Source: Begonia masoniana (Eukaryota > Streptophyta > Magnoliopsida > Cucurbitales > Begoniaceae). From it: a stretch of DNA of 64,000 nt. A program made the position numbers and the translations under genes. Positions 11,591 through 22,495 of the stretch are shown here, piece after piece (the stretch's first letter is position 1; each line of letters opens with the position of its first letter). Below the pieces are notes generated by a model. The model saw only the letters and a program-made list of their open reading frames with translations, had not been told where the DNA came from and did no database searches. The stretch covers positions 20,091,554-20,155,553 of the forward strand of contig CM039515.1 in assembly GCA_022432975.1 (NCBI GenBank), in the 5' to 3' direction.

Positions 11591-11715
11591 TTCACCGTTG
11601 TAACGACCTTCCGTTACTTTTCGCGGCATATCCTTCAATTTTCCCGTTCTGAAATTGAGCCAAGAGCTGCGAGAAAGTGTGTGAAATTTGCGCGCAGATC
11701 ATAGCTTAGAAAACA

Positions 11716-13302
11716 ATGGCGACGGTTGCGGTATCCGGAATCACTGAAACGCAAAAGAAGAATAGAATTCAAGTTTCAAACACCAAGAAGCCGCTCTTCT
11801 TCTACGTTAATCTCGCGAAGGTGAATCGTCTCTTTCTTTGATTGTTTTCTTGTTCGATATAAAATGAGGGATAATAGAGTAGGTTGATTTTGAAATCTTG
11901 GAACTCAAATGTCAGATTGATTATTGTGAATTTGCTGTAATCAATTCGATCAATTCTTATGGGCTTCCAAAGTGTCAATGACAATAGCATTCTTGATTTA
12001 TCTCTAGTGAGAAATTTTCTTCGTTCACTTGGATTAATCTACGATGAAATGCGACTCTTTCAAAAGCTCGGTGAATATGCTGTATGCGGATGCTAAGAAA
12101 ATAACGGTAATCAGATTGTTAAACGCAAACTATTTGTTTCTTCTACGTCATATTCAAATATATCTGTAGTTTCTTTCAATAACATGAGGTGGAAAAACGA
12201 AAGGAATAACTCAAGAACGTCTCCAATTTGCTTAGCAAATGGATATTTCCATTCATTCTTTCTTACTTATCTGATCTGACATGTTTGGTTTTTGATACAC
12301 TATACTAGCAACAAAAGATCAGTAGACGCTTTCTTTTTTGTATTCTTGCAAAAGAAAAAGTTAAATCTTCTGGTTCTAGCATTATTCTTCCTTTCTAGTT
12401 TGATCCAGGAGGATGTTTCACCAGGTTAACAAAGAATATATTCGCATACCAGATTGTTAATATGGTACTATGTTCTAATTTTCACACTATGTTCTAATGC
12501 AGAGGTACATGCAGCAGCACAATGAAGTTGAGCTTTCCGCCTTGGGAATGGGTGTGTTTCTGCATATTTCATCCCCATTTTGTTACAATTATTTTATTTT
12601 ACTTAATTTGCAGAAAATGGAAGCTTCCTTTTTTTTTTTTGCTCAGCTGTAGAATGAAATTGAAGAAATTGAAATTTTGATCTCTGAGATTTTTTCCCTT
12701 CATATTTTGTTGTTATTAACTGAACGTGGCTGGCAGTTCTTCTCTGTGTTAGAATCTAATAAACCATAAAGTTTCTTACTGCCATCAACATAGTCATCTA
12801 TTAATTCTCATACCAGGTAATGATTTCTTTTATTAAATTCCAAATATTCCTTCTATTCTGCAACAGCAATCACGACGGTTGTCACAATTGCTGAAATTCT
12901 AAAGAACAATGGATTGGCGACAGAGAAGAGTAAAGACATCCCCCTCCCAATGCCATATATTTCACTTCATTTAGTTAAAAAGATGGCTGAATTTGATAAA
13001 TTTATTCATTTGGCATGAAATAGAAGTGTTGACATCAACTGTTGGAATGAAAGATGAGAACAAAGGCCGTCTTATACAGAAAGCCAAGGTAATTTCAAGC
13101 ACTGAATAGTAATTATAATCGATCTTACTAACCTTGCCCTTGTATATCTTCCTTCTAGTTCTAATGAATATCCTTTCCCCCCAAATTTTGGTAGATGGAG
13201 ATCGTGCTGGGAAAATCTGAGAAGTTTGACTCTTTAATGGCTGCTGTTAGTACTGCCGCGGTCACAGCTGTGCCAGAGGCAGCTACTGATGATAGCAAAT
13301 GA
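11716..13302 (+). CDS. Alba-domain DNA/RNA-binding protein, five exons, 129 aa
   Basis: Exons by splice-site reading: 11716..11820, 12503..12551, 12867..12929, 13024..13088, 13195..13302; all introns are GT-AG and the joined frame is 390 nt with no stop before TGA 13300. The protein begins MATVAVSGITETQKKNRIQV, carries the Alba core (KKPLFFYVNLAKRYMQ about residues 24-39, then LSALGMAITTVVTIAEILKN about 46-65), the conserved KAKMEIVLGKSEKFD (about 93-107), and ends in an Ala-rich tail. It matches, as I recall it, the short single-domain plant Alba type of Arabidopsis At2g34160. Alba proteins bind nucleic acids and in plants act in RNA metabolism; the role here is inferred from family. It is the only intact-looking host gene in the window and is flanked on both sides by MULE sequence. 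Confidence 0.93.
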
Positions 13303-14329
13303 CAAGAAGTAATCAAGTAAAGCTTCTGTAATGGCTCCCTTCTTCTAGTGTAAAATTTTCAGTTACCTCAACTGTTCTTGTTCTTGTGAGACGAGAAGGA
13401 ATATTTTCTGGTTGTCAAATCTCTTGCTTGAGATGGGCATCACCATTTTACCAGAGCTTCTGTTGTAGTCTCTAAATTTTTTTGGCATTTACTTCTGTAG
13501 ATTTTCTCTGTTGTCAAAACTCTTTTTGCATATAGATGATGATGATTGATTTTGAAGCGTTGGTTAGAAATGTGTGTTATTATTGAAGATGAAAGTCTTC
13601 TGCATGACTGCATTAAATCAAATTATTAAGAAAGGAAGAACTGTTATTTTAGTTGTTCCTTAGAAAATTATGCATTATTGTTAGAAATTTCTAAAGGTGA
13701 AACGATACGTTTTGAATGGATTTTTATGAGAAATTTAAGCATTTTTTTATATATATTTTTAAAAATAATGATATTAAGTTTATAATGAAATTTAAAGCCT
13801 CATTTCAATAATAATTTACAACTGACACCTCGAATTTTTTTTTTATAGAAAATAGACTTCAACTCTTTTGGCTATCAACGAATATACTATTGTCAATATT
13901 TAATCTATCAAGTTCATCATGCGAAATGTATGTCACAAATTTTCGCTGTGATTCCATTTTCATTCTAACAAATCCTGTGCAATTTACTTTTTAAAGATGA
14001 TGTTTTTTTTATCGTCTATTTCTCAAATTTACTGCAATTCTTCTAAATTTAAACGTAGAACAAAACACATTATCTTTTTTGTGAAGTCTAAAAATGATGT
14101 AGAATTAGATAAAAAATTTGTTACGTGAATTCCACACGATGCATTTAACAAATTAAATAACGGTAAATGCATAGTTTTCAATAGTCAAAATGTTAATATT
14201 TAGGATTAAAACCAATTTGAACCCCCAAAATATGAATTTAATTTGAAATATCACATAAACTAAAAACTCTAACAACTAAAATCTTAAATTATAAAAAATG
14301 TAACAGATCAAACCCTGGCAGGTGGCTGA
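13303..14329. other. 3' flank of the Alba gene and AT-rich intergenic sequence
   Basis: Contains the Alba 3' UTR. I see no canonical AATAAA close to the stop, so the cleavage site is undefined. From about 13730 onward it is AT-rich sequence without recognised genes. Confidence 0.5.
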
Positions 14330-14830
14330 TCACCCTCCGTTTTGAATTTATGCCTAGAACGGTGGGCCGATCATTCTCCGTTCTGAATTAACGCTGAGAA
14401 CGAGGGGCCGATCACCCCCTGTTCTGTCCAGTGCTTACGTGACACTAGACGTATTGAGTCAGAGGTCGATGTGAGGGCCGAAGACCCCGTCCAACATGCA
14501 CATATGTGATTGGAGAACGGGGGATCTCTGCTCCTCAAGGCCCCCCCGTTCCTGCCTCCCCATTTTAGAGGTATTTGGGAACAGATGGTCACCTTCCCGA
14601 AATGACTCATTGTTCCATGCCTCCCCATTTTAGAGGGTGTTTAGGAACGAGGGGCCACGACCCCTCGTTATTGGCCATATTTTTTAGTAATATTGAGAAC
14701 AGAGGTCACCACCTTGAAACGGCCCCCGATCTCAATTATTTGGCCTGAGAACGGGGCCATTCTCAGGAACGGAGGCCCGATCTCTGACACTATATAAGGA
14801 AACGACCATTCATTCTCACCCCCGGCTAGC
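14330..14830. mobile_element. Terminal and promoter region of the right MULE, with short palindromes
   Basis: Repeated near-palindromic words such as GAACGGTGGGCCGATCA..CCGTTC and GAGAACGAGGGGCCGATCACC recur every 50-100 bp, like the GAACGG..CCGTTC words at 8280..8330. Near 14480 it has GGGCCGAAGACCCC, similar to GTGAAGACCCCC at the left MULE end (about 8438). It lies directly upstream of the right mudrA copy, as expected for a long MULE terminal repeat carrying the promoter. The outer boundary is not resolved. Confidence 0.6.
14790..14798 (+). promoter_or_regulatory. TATA box of the right mudrA copy
   Basis: CTATATAAG lies about 100 bp before the mudrA ATG at 14896. A telo-box-like AAACCCTAAAA follows at about 14833, a common element just downstream of plant transcription starts. 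Confidence 0.6.
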
Positions 14831-14895
14831 GAAAACCCTAAAACCTCTCCACCATTTTCTTGTTCAGACAAATTTGCTCTGTATTAGCTACGTCG

Positions 14896-15757
14896 ATGGA
14901 TTCTGATTCGATTAGATCGGTTGATTTATACAAGACAACAACTTGTGATGTCAATGTGGATTGCTATTCGTACTCTACGTCCATATATGGTGATCTTCAG
15001 GCATTCGATCACCTAGAAGGTAATGAAGAAATAGAAGTGCAATCGACATTGAAAACTCTAGACGATGAACTTCGAACACCGGTCGACTCGGAGGATGATG
15101 CGGTGGAAAGTATACCGGTAAGGGAAGAAATTTTGATGAAATTTTATGTGGAAAAAAATATAGTTCTTTAAAGGCAATTAGAGAAGAAATAGTAGAATAT
15201 GCTTTGAATAATGGTTATGGGATCAAATTTATTAAAAGTGAATCTCGACGACTGACGGCCGTGTGTGAAGACAGATGTGATTGGCAACTGCATGGTTCGA
15301 CGATGCAAAATGAGTTTACGTTTCAAATAAACAATTTCAACGATTCTTACAACTGTTCAATGAAAATTGAGAATCGATATGTCATTGCAAAATGGGTGGC
15401 AAATCATTATTTGGATAGGTTCAAAAGTCAACCTACATGGGAAATTTCTGCAATTATCGAGACAGTGAGGAATGATTTGAATGTCAATATTACACCAAGT
15501 CTTGCCAAAAGAGCAAGAAGCGAAACATGAAAACTTAATGAAGGGAAGGACGACGAACAATATAAGCTATTGTGGTCGTACACAGAAGAAATATGTAGAT
15601 CAAATCCGGGTAGCACATTGGACCTATAAAATTACTTGGCTCTGCCGATAAAGAGTCATATGTATTTGAAAGAATGTATAGGTATATAACTGCTTGCAAG
15701 ACAGGTTTGTTGCAGTATGATAGACCTATTATCTGTTTGGATGATTATCATCTAAAG
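14896..15757 (+). pseudogene. mudrA-like transposase, right copy, N-terminal part
   Basis: ATG 14896 starts MDSDSIRSVDLYKTT, matching the MD..SIRATDLDEP start of the other copies. After a break near 15171, a second block (15204..15530) contains NNGYGIKF, the Cys-containing CEDRCDWQLHG segment and ANHYLDRFKSQPT, the MuDR N-terminal domain. After a stop at 15528 similarity continues in other frames to YDRPIICLDDYHLK, where the hAT begins. There are at least three frame breaks. An alternative start at 14860 would need a TTG codon and is less likely. Confidence 0.82.
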
Positions 15758-16948
15758 TAGGGGTGGGCAGAACCAGCCCGAAATTGATGAACCGAACTGG
15801 ACCACCGGTTTGGGCCTATTTTGTGCGATTGGTAGCCAGTCTCGGTTCTAATAATGTAGGAACTGCGGACTGCTGTCCGGTCCACGGTTCCAATGTCCGA
15901 GAATCGGCCTGGATCGTGAGAGTACCAACCCATGGGTCGGCCCTGTGGAAACGGGTTATCCGACCCATGGGTTGGATGCCCTAACTAAGTTCAGACTTCA
16001 GAGTCTGAAGTCTGAACTATGAAGTTGAACTTCCCAACTCTGAAGTCTCGAATCCCGACTCCCGAGTCCCTGTCTCCCCGACCTTGAGTCCCCGACCGGC
16101 CGACCCTGCCTCTCTCTCTCGACGCTCTCTCCGTCTCCTGACTGCCGTCTCTTTCTCTACTCTGTGTCCATTGAACTTTGAAGGAGGTATAAATTTTCTT
16201 TTCGAGTATTCTCAGAGAGATTGTTTAAATTTGTGTAATTTATATAATCTATATTGTGTAATTAATCTAGCTTCAGTGTTGTTGTGGTTTAGAACAGTCT
16301 GTTTTTGCTTCTTCATATCAGTGAATTAAAGTTGTGAAACGTGTTAAATGTGTTTATTGATATGTGTCTCATGTTGTTGCTTGTGATGTGGTTGTTTGCA
16401 AGATGTAATTATGCTTTTGTTTTTAGGCACCACAAATCCCAAATGAACATGTTGCACACATCGTGGACTTATAAATGTTCCAGTGAAGTAAACCATAGAA
16501 TTTAATTAAATATAATTAAAGGTTCAAATTAAAAGAATTAAAGTCGTTAAAAAATAGCACATTTCATTATATATCTATCTAATCCATAAAGTAGATTATT
16601 GTCAACCTTAACCTGATTTGTGCCATGATTTTTGCTCATTGAGGATGAAATTCAGGTTGTGTTGTTCTTATCTTTGTTCAAACATAGTTTTTTCATTTTT
16701 AATGAAAAAGTTGGATTAATACTTTAGTCTATGACCTCCTTCCTTTAGTTGTATTTGGATCTTATTTTATGTGCTAATTTCACACTATATACTTTTGTTA
16801 TTTCTTTCTGAAATAATTGTGGATTTGTGTGTTTTGTACTTTTTTTTACAGTTTACTTTTTAGGTTGTAAACTTAGCTTGATATATTGTACTGTAATGCT
16901 GATTGTTGAATGATGATTGCTGAAAATGCTTTTTTGCTTTACAGTAGG

Positions 16949-17915
16949 ATGGATAGTTCTAGTGAAAATTCACATGTGGAATCCAAAAGAACTAAGTCTC
17001 TAGTCTGGATTCACTACAGTAGGGTTCAAACACTGATTCAGCTAAATACAATTATTGTGAGCAACTTTATGCTACACACCTGACGAAAAATGAGACTTCA
17101 AGTTTAATAAAGCATATTAAAGTATGCCAAAAAGTTTTCACGAAATTTAGATAGTAAGCAGTCAACTTTGATCTTTAACCTCATGAGAGCAAGATTACTG
17201 GTGTACCCATATTTACAATAATGGCTGCTCGAGAATTTCTTGCAAAGATGATTATCTTGGATGCATTGCCACTGAAAGTGGTTGAAGAAATTGATTTTAA
17301 GACATTTTGTCTGTGTCTAAATCCCAAATTTATTATGTCATCTAGAAGAACAGTTGTATGAGATATTCATAAGATATTTCAGAAAGAAAGAACCAAGTTG
17401 AAGGAGTATTTTTTTCAACATCGCAAATGGTATGTTTGACCACTGACATATGAATTACATGATGCTCACATGTCATTATATTGATGAGGAGTGAAATGTG
17501 CAAAAAAAATATTGAATTTTTGTTTGATTTCGAACCATAAAGGTGAATTTATTGGTAAGCAAGTTGAAAAATATCTACTTAATTGAGAGATTGAAAAGTT
17601 ACAACCGTAACCGTTGATGATGCGTCTTCCAACGACGTTGCTATTTCTTATTTGACGAAGACAATTCAAAATTGGAACCGGTTGATTTTACATGGCGATC
17701 ATATACACATGAGGTGTTTTGCACATGTTCTAAATTTGATCGTTTCTGATGGTTTGAAAGAACATGATCAGTACATAGCGAGGGTACGAAAAGTTGTCAA
17801 GTACGTAATGTCTTCTCTAGGAAGATTGTAACAGTTCAAAGCCTGCGTTGATGCAGTTAAAATTACTTGTAAAAGTAATTTGTCGCTTGACATTCCTACT
17901 CGTTGGAACTCTATG
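16949..17915 (+). pseudogene. hAT (Ac-like) transposase, N-terminal half, decayed
   Basis: ATG 16949 follows an acceptor-like TTTACAG. A BED-type zinc finger is visible in shifted frames (YNYCEQLYATH..., LIKHIKVC, about 17045..17125), then FTIMAAREFLAKMIILDALPL (about 17205..17265), and further on the conserved hAT block LDIPTRWNSM (17886..17915), where element B interrupts it. Many frameshifts and stops lie between. The position relative to the terminal repeats and the C-terminal half at 41536 make the assignment firm. Confidence 0.82.
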
Positions 17916-18471
17916 TGTAACACCCAGAAAATTTAACAGGTAAATTTCCTTAAACGCATAATATTTTATGATTTAAGATTCTCAATTATTAAGTGAATGA
18001 AAAATATTATTGGAAATTATAAGCCAACATTGTGAAGTTAATTTGGTGATTTGGGTTAATGAACCAAGCTAAAAATGATTAAACATTTGGTTAGATGAAG
18101 GGGAGGGCAAATCAGGAATAGAAAATGGTTGGTGGGGAAGGACCAACCACATGTTGACACCTCATCCCTTGTGGCTTCCTTGAGAAGCTTCTTGTGGGTT
18201 TTTGTTGGAAGACAAAAAAAAGTTTCCTCTCCCTTTCTCACGAACCCTCTCTCTTCATCACGAAATTTTCTCCCTAGCGAAATCCTTTCTCTTCCACTCC
18301 CTCGGTTTTTCTCCCACACACGCCAACCACTGTAACACCCGGTTCTATCGAACCAGCTCTTTTATTATTAATGGTATACACTTTAGTAGTCAATAATTCA
18401 AGTAGGGTTATTGAATGATTAGACTAGACAAGGGCATTAGAGTAAATTATATTTTTAAAAAGTGGATAACG

Positions 18472-18478
18472 TATTTAA
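18472..18478 (+). promoter_or_regulatory. TATA-like box in the LTR of A
   Basis: GTATTTAAGG sits about 130 bp before the first splice-donor-like site. The same word is at about 33354 in C's 3' LTR. A start near 18505 would give a first leader exon of roughly 100 nt. Confidence 0.5.
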
Positions 18479-18603
18479 GGAAAGAGGGATTGAGTTTAAT
18501 GCACTGTAGCCGCCACCATTTCATACCTTTCTCTTCGGGTTTTTCAACTCAAGCAGCCGAGCTCTCTAGGCGATTTTCCTCGCCCGATTCTCCTTCGACT
18601 TAG

Positions 18604-18821
18604 GTAAGTTTTCCCCATTTCTCTTATGATATAGTGGTTAAATACCTGAAGGGGGTACAATGTGAGGATTTTGAGGATACTGAGATTGAGCGTAGATTCA
18701 GGTTTTAGCAATAAAGGGGGAATGCTCGGGTAGTAGAGTTTCTAACTGGATTCCTCAAACCACTGTTTGATTCTTGGTGAGGTTTAGTGGAGTTTTGATT
18801 TATATTCTGTTATGAACTTAG
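18604..18821 (+). other. Intron-like segment 1 in the LTR of A
   Basis: Donor CTTAG|GTAAGT at 18604, acceptor ATGAACTTAG|GTGAAC at 18821, length 218 bp. The same pair is in C's 3' LTR (33491..33709), and a comparable pair is in E (44203..45017). Splicing is inferred from consensus only. Confidence 0.5.
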
Positions 18822-18870
18822 GTGAACAGATTTCCGAAGTAGCTAGCGACTGACAATTTCCAGAAGCCAG

Positions 18871-19357
18871 GTAAGTAAAGTATGCATGTGCCTTCGAGCC
18901 TACATCACAAAACAGTAGGGTTATGTATCTTGTGAATGATTTTTGTATGTCATGCATCATGTATTTGAAAGATTACAAAAATGAATTTCCATGTAAGGAA
19001 GGTAAGGCATGAACTGAATGTGACAGACAAACTATTAAGGGAATTAATCCACCCCTTAACTTATGAAGGGATTTATAACATTGGGAGGATTGATTCCACT
19101 CCCAAGGGAACTGAGGGATCAGATCAGCTATTAAGGAAATTCATCCGCCCCTTAATCGAGTAGAGGATGTATAACATTGGAAAAATTGATCCACTTCCCA
19201 AGGGAACCGAGGGATCAGATCAGCTTATGAATGAATGTGAATGCAACTAAGATGAGAAAGTAGAAATTGCATGTTTAGGAATTTATGTTTCAGCATTTCA
19301 TTTCATTACTGCTTTACTTACTTAGCATTAGGCTAATAGATGAGTTTTGTGATGTAG
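18871..19357 (+). other. Intron-like segment 2 in the LTR of A
   Basis: Donor GCCAG|GTAAGT is a near-perfect plant 5' splice site. The acceptor is TTTTGTGATGTAG|GTG at 19357, with a branch-point-like CTAAT about 25 nt upstream in GCATTAGGCTAAT. Equivalent pairs occur in C (33761..34250), E (45063..45664), B, G and S1. The segment holds the local tandem repeat block of each LTR. Confidence 0.55.
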
Positions 19358-19734
19358 GTGTTGAGGATACTGCAGGTGAATTTTCTGAGTTGGTTGAGGA
19401 CTAGGCAGGTTGGAGGGGTGCAATCAGGCATCGATTTGGCATCTGATGGGGCAGTTTAACTGGTGTCAGTGGTTGTGAAGGTTTAGTGGACAATGATTTC
19501 AATTTGAGTATGTTAAACTTTCTGATGATAGAAGTTGCTTTGATGTTTTCAAAAAGTACTTTGAGACTTTTCTGATAATAGTATTCCGTTGGTTTATAAC
19601 ACTGGATTATACTGGACTTGAGTAATGCAATGACTTGAATTGTTTTTGAATGGTTGTGGTGAAATAAGTAAATTCTTTTCTGTACTTAGAGTTGAGCTTG
19701 CATAGTAAGAAATAGTTGATATGTCGCTCTGTTT

Positions 19735-19900
19735 TCTATCGGAAGATGTCTTCAGAAAAGCCATCGGATGATGTAGGTTTAATTCTATCGGAAGATGTCT
19801 TCAGAAAAGCAATCGGATGATGTAGGTTTAATTCTATCGGAAGATGTCTTCAGAAAAGCCGTCGGATGATGTAGGATTAATTCTATCGGAAGATGTAGAT
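19735..19900 (+). repeat. 49-bp tandem repeat, three copies plus partial, in the LTR of A
   Basis: The unit starts TCTATCGGAAGATGTCTTC at 19735, 19784, 19833 and, partially, 19882. Downstream to about 20215 the core words ATCGGAAGATG and CATCGGTAGA recur irregularly. The array lies in the last quarter of the LTR. Confidence 0.9.
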
Positions 19901-20490
19901 TTTGCACTACCGGTATGAGTGAGTATTATGCTTTGTCGTTTAGTGATTGGTATATGCAGTTTATTCTATCGGAAGAAGGGAATGAGAGATTTTTGTCGTT
20001 TTGCCGTTGGTAGATACGAGTCGCAAAACTTGTCGTTTTGCAATCAGTTGATGTTGGATAATTGATTTATCCGGCTGACGTCATCGGTAGATGCTGTCCA
20101 CCGAGAGATGTCTTTTGTTTCCAACTCTTCTGGTCCACGTCATCGGTAGAAGCCTTCTATTTGCTGTTTCTGCTTCTTCCGTTGACTTTATCCATCGGCA
20201 GATGCGTTTGACTTCTGCAACTTCCCAAGTATTTCACGATTTAAACCTCTATTTCTTTTAGCCGTTTATTTCTTACATTTCCAACAATGTTCTTAGTTTT
20301 GTTTAACTCTATTGTTGTCCAAAAGATTTCCGCTGCAAGTTTTAAATGTTTTTGAGATTTTAGTTTATGTTAAATGTTGATTGTTGAGCAAAGTTTTTTT
20401 TTTAAAAAAAATAATACAGTTGAGATTTCTTAGTCATGTACGAACTTTTGTGTAACGAACCGGGTTCAGATAACTCGGGGCGTTACAGTA

Positions 20491-20503
20491 TGGTATCAGA
20501 GAC
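20491..20503 (+). other. Primer-binding site of element A
   Basis: TGGTATCAGAGAC lies 3 nt after the LTR end, complementary to the 3' end of plant initiator tRNA-Met with late mismatches. It supports assignment as a plant Ty3/gypsy element. Confidence 0.85.
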
Positions 20504-20641
20504 ATTCAGTTAAACCGTTCAAAAGATTACTCATCAGTGCCAATCGTTGCATGGAAGTACTCCAACAACTGTAAGTGTTTTTCTTAACCTTAGCTATTAG
20601 ATATTTAAGAGTGTAATTAACCTTGTACAGGAATATAGCAA

Positions 20642-21457
20642 ATGTCTAGACGACCAGGAAGACAAAGATTACCAAGAGAGATACCAAGTCCGAGATGGGA
20701 GGAGGACTCTAGTGTAATTAGGCAGCTGACAGAATTGATGCGTCAGCAGACTTGATATAGTGCATCAACAGTCTAACCAATTAGGAGTGCTATTGAGCCG
20801 GGAGACACAAGGAAGTGCCAACTCGGGTTCTAGCAGTGAACATTCTGGAGATAGATTCCGGAGACTAAGACCACCCACGTTGATGGACAGTCATCTGATC
20901 CAGTTATTGCTGAAGGATGACTTAAAAAGATTAAGAGTATGTTTAGGTGTGCCAACATAGGAGAAGGAGACAAGGTCACGTTGGCAACATTTCATTTAGC
21001 TGGGGAAGCTCAACTCTGGTGGGAAACAATAGAGACCACCACAGATGTTTTAGTGATGCCTTGGTTACAATTCAAGGACCTTTTCTATGGGAAGTATTTT
21101 AACAGCACTGTCCAGACCGCGAAGAAGTTGGAGTTTCTGAACTTGAAGCAGACAGGGTGTGTGGCTGATTACAGTAGGCAATTCGAGTCCCTGTCCAGGT
21201 TTGCTGGACATTTTGCTCTTAAGGAAGAGGATAAGGTGTTCAAATTTGTGCATGGACTGAAGCCGGAGATTTACCGAGGAGTCAAATTCTATGGCATTAA
21301 AGGCTTAACATTTAGTGAAGTTGTGTCCACTGCTCTAGAAGTGGAAGAAGCTGAAAAGAAGTGTGCTGGACCAAAGGAGGTTCCACAAAAGTTTATCCAG
21401 CCACACCATCAGAGGGGAATGAAGAGGCCTATTGAGGGCCAGAGTGGCCAAGGATCT
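20642..21457 (+). pseudogene. gag: gag of element A, N-terminal part, broken
   Basis: ATG 20642 opens MSRRPGRQRLPREIP and stops at TGA 20753. The frame shifts near 20756 and again near 20883, with another TGA at 20918 where relatives have Trp. From 20939 the capsid-like region is open: TFHLAGEAQLWWET (about 20988..21030), VADYSRQFESLSRFAGH (about 21161..21211) and the VVSTALEVEEAEKKC block (about 21320..21364), typical of the plant gypsy gag family (Retrotrans_gag). It is interrupted at GATCT 21453 by the TRIM and continues at 22286 in the same frame. Confidence 0.9.
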
Positions 21458-22280
21458 TGTAACGACCCCGTTTCCCAGCAAGATATTGTCCGCTCTCGGG
21501 ATTGGGCCGCAGCCCAATATCCTCCCCTCACGGCTTTGTTTGGCGAGAACTTCCCAGAAGGTCACCCAACCTGGAATTGCTCTCGCCGAAGCACTTTTAA
21601 CTTCGGAGTTCTTATGGGATCCGTTGCCAATCGTGCTCCAAAACGTGTCTTGCTATGTTGGGAGGGATCTCTTACATATGTTTCATTTCCACATACTTCC
21701 CCAAGCGATGTGGGATTGTGACGACCCCCTTTTTACGACCTGTCACCTTCCGGCTCGCCCGCGCGGACGTACCGCCATCCGGGTTCCGGTTCGTGCAGCC
21801 ATCGTACCATACTTACTCATCCGGGTCATCACAATCACCCCCCCTCGGGGGCCCAACGTCCTCGTTGGCCACATTTCCGGTTGGGTACAGGCTCTGATAC
21901 CATTTGTAACGACCCCGTTTCCCAGCAAGATATTGTCCGCTCTGGGGTTTGGGCCGCAGCCCAATATCCTTCCCTCACGGCTTTGTTTGGCGAGAACTTC
22001 CCAGAAGGTCACCCAACCTGGAATTGCTCTCGCCGAAGCACTTTTAACTTCGGAGTTCTTATGGGATCCGTTGCCAATCGTGCTCCAAAACGCGTCTTGC
22101 TATGTTGGGAGGGATCTCTTACATATGTTTCATTTCCACATACTTCCCCAAGCGATGTGGGATTGTGACGACCCCCTTTTTATGACCTGTCACCTTCCGG
22201 CTCGCCCGCGCGGACGTACCGCCATCCGGGTTCCGGTTCGTGCAGCCATCGTACCATACTTACTCATCCGGGTCATCACA
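21458..22280 (-). mobile_element. Complete TRIM element, 823 bp, minus orientation, in gag of A
   Basis: Two 376-bp LTRs (21458..21833 and 21905..22280) differ at about five positions by eye (about 1.3%). In minus orientation each reads TGTGATGACCCGG...GGTCGTTACA. Only 71 bp lie between them, yet these include a primer-binding site TGGTATCAGAGCC (minus, 21902..21890) and a purine tract GGGGGGTGAT just before the 3' LTR (minus, about 21844..21834). TSD GATCT is at 21453..21457 and 22281..22285. Insert plus TSD is 828 bp, a multiple of three, so the gag frame is kept downstream although stops lie inside. It has no coding capacity and would depend on enzymes from another element. Confidence 0.95.
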
Positions 22281-22285
22281 GATCT

Positions 22286-22495
22286 GGAAAGAAGGTACCG
22301 AATACCCAGAAGTTCCCTCAATGCCCGAAATGTTCGAAGAATCACTCGGGGGAGTGTAGATTTGGAACGGGTAAGTGCTTCAACTGTGAAGAGGTTGGAC
22401 ACTTGTATAAGGATTGTCCAAAGCCCCGGGTCATTCGATGTTTCCATTGCAACAAGGTTGGCCATGTCAACAGAGACTGCCCAGCTTTGAAGGGT
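22286..22495 (+). pseudogene. gag: gag of element A, zinc-knuckle end
   Basis: Continues gag in register after the TRIM. Two CCHC knuckles are visible: CFNCEEVGHLYKDC (22379..22420) and CFHCNKVGHVNRDC (about 22439..22480), the nucleocapsid RNA-binding motif. It leads without a stop into the protease region, as usual for a gag-pol fusion frame. Confidence 0.9.

Larger units (their letters stand above)
18331..20487 (+). repeat. 5' LTR of element A, 2157 bp
   Basis: Begins TGTAACACCCGGTTC and ends CGGGGCGTTACA. In order it contains a TATA-like box (18472), intron-like segments 18604..18821 and 18871..19357, a two-copy block of about 100 bp with AAGGGA..CCACTCCCAAGGGAAC (about 19030..19225) inside the second segment, and a 49-bp tandem array (19735 onward) near the end. 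The same LTR family recurs in C and G2. Confidence 0.95.

Noticed and set aside
19735..20230. Regularly spaced repeats that could look like a CRISPR array
   Set aside because: The 49-bp units are contiguous tandem repeats inside a plant LTR, present in both LTRs of A, with no unique spacers and no cas genes.
21432..22490. 352-codon open frame on +
   Set aside because: It runs through both LTRs of the TRIM, repeats itself with the LTRs, and is out of frame with gag.
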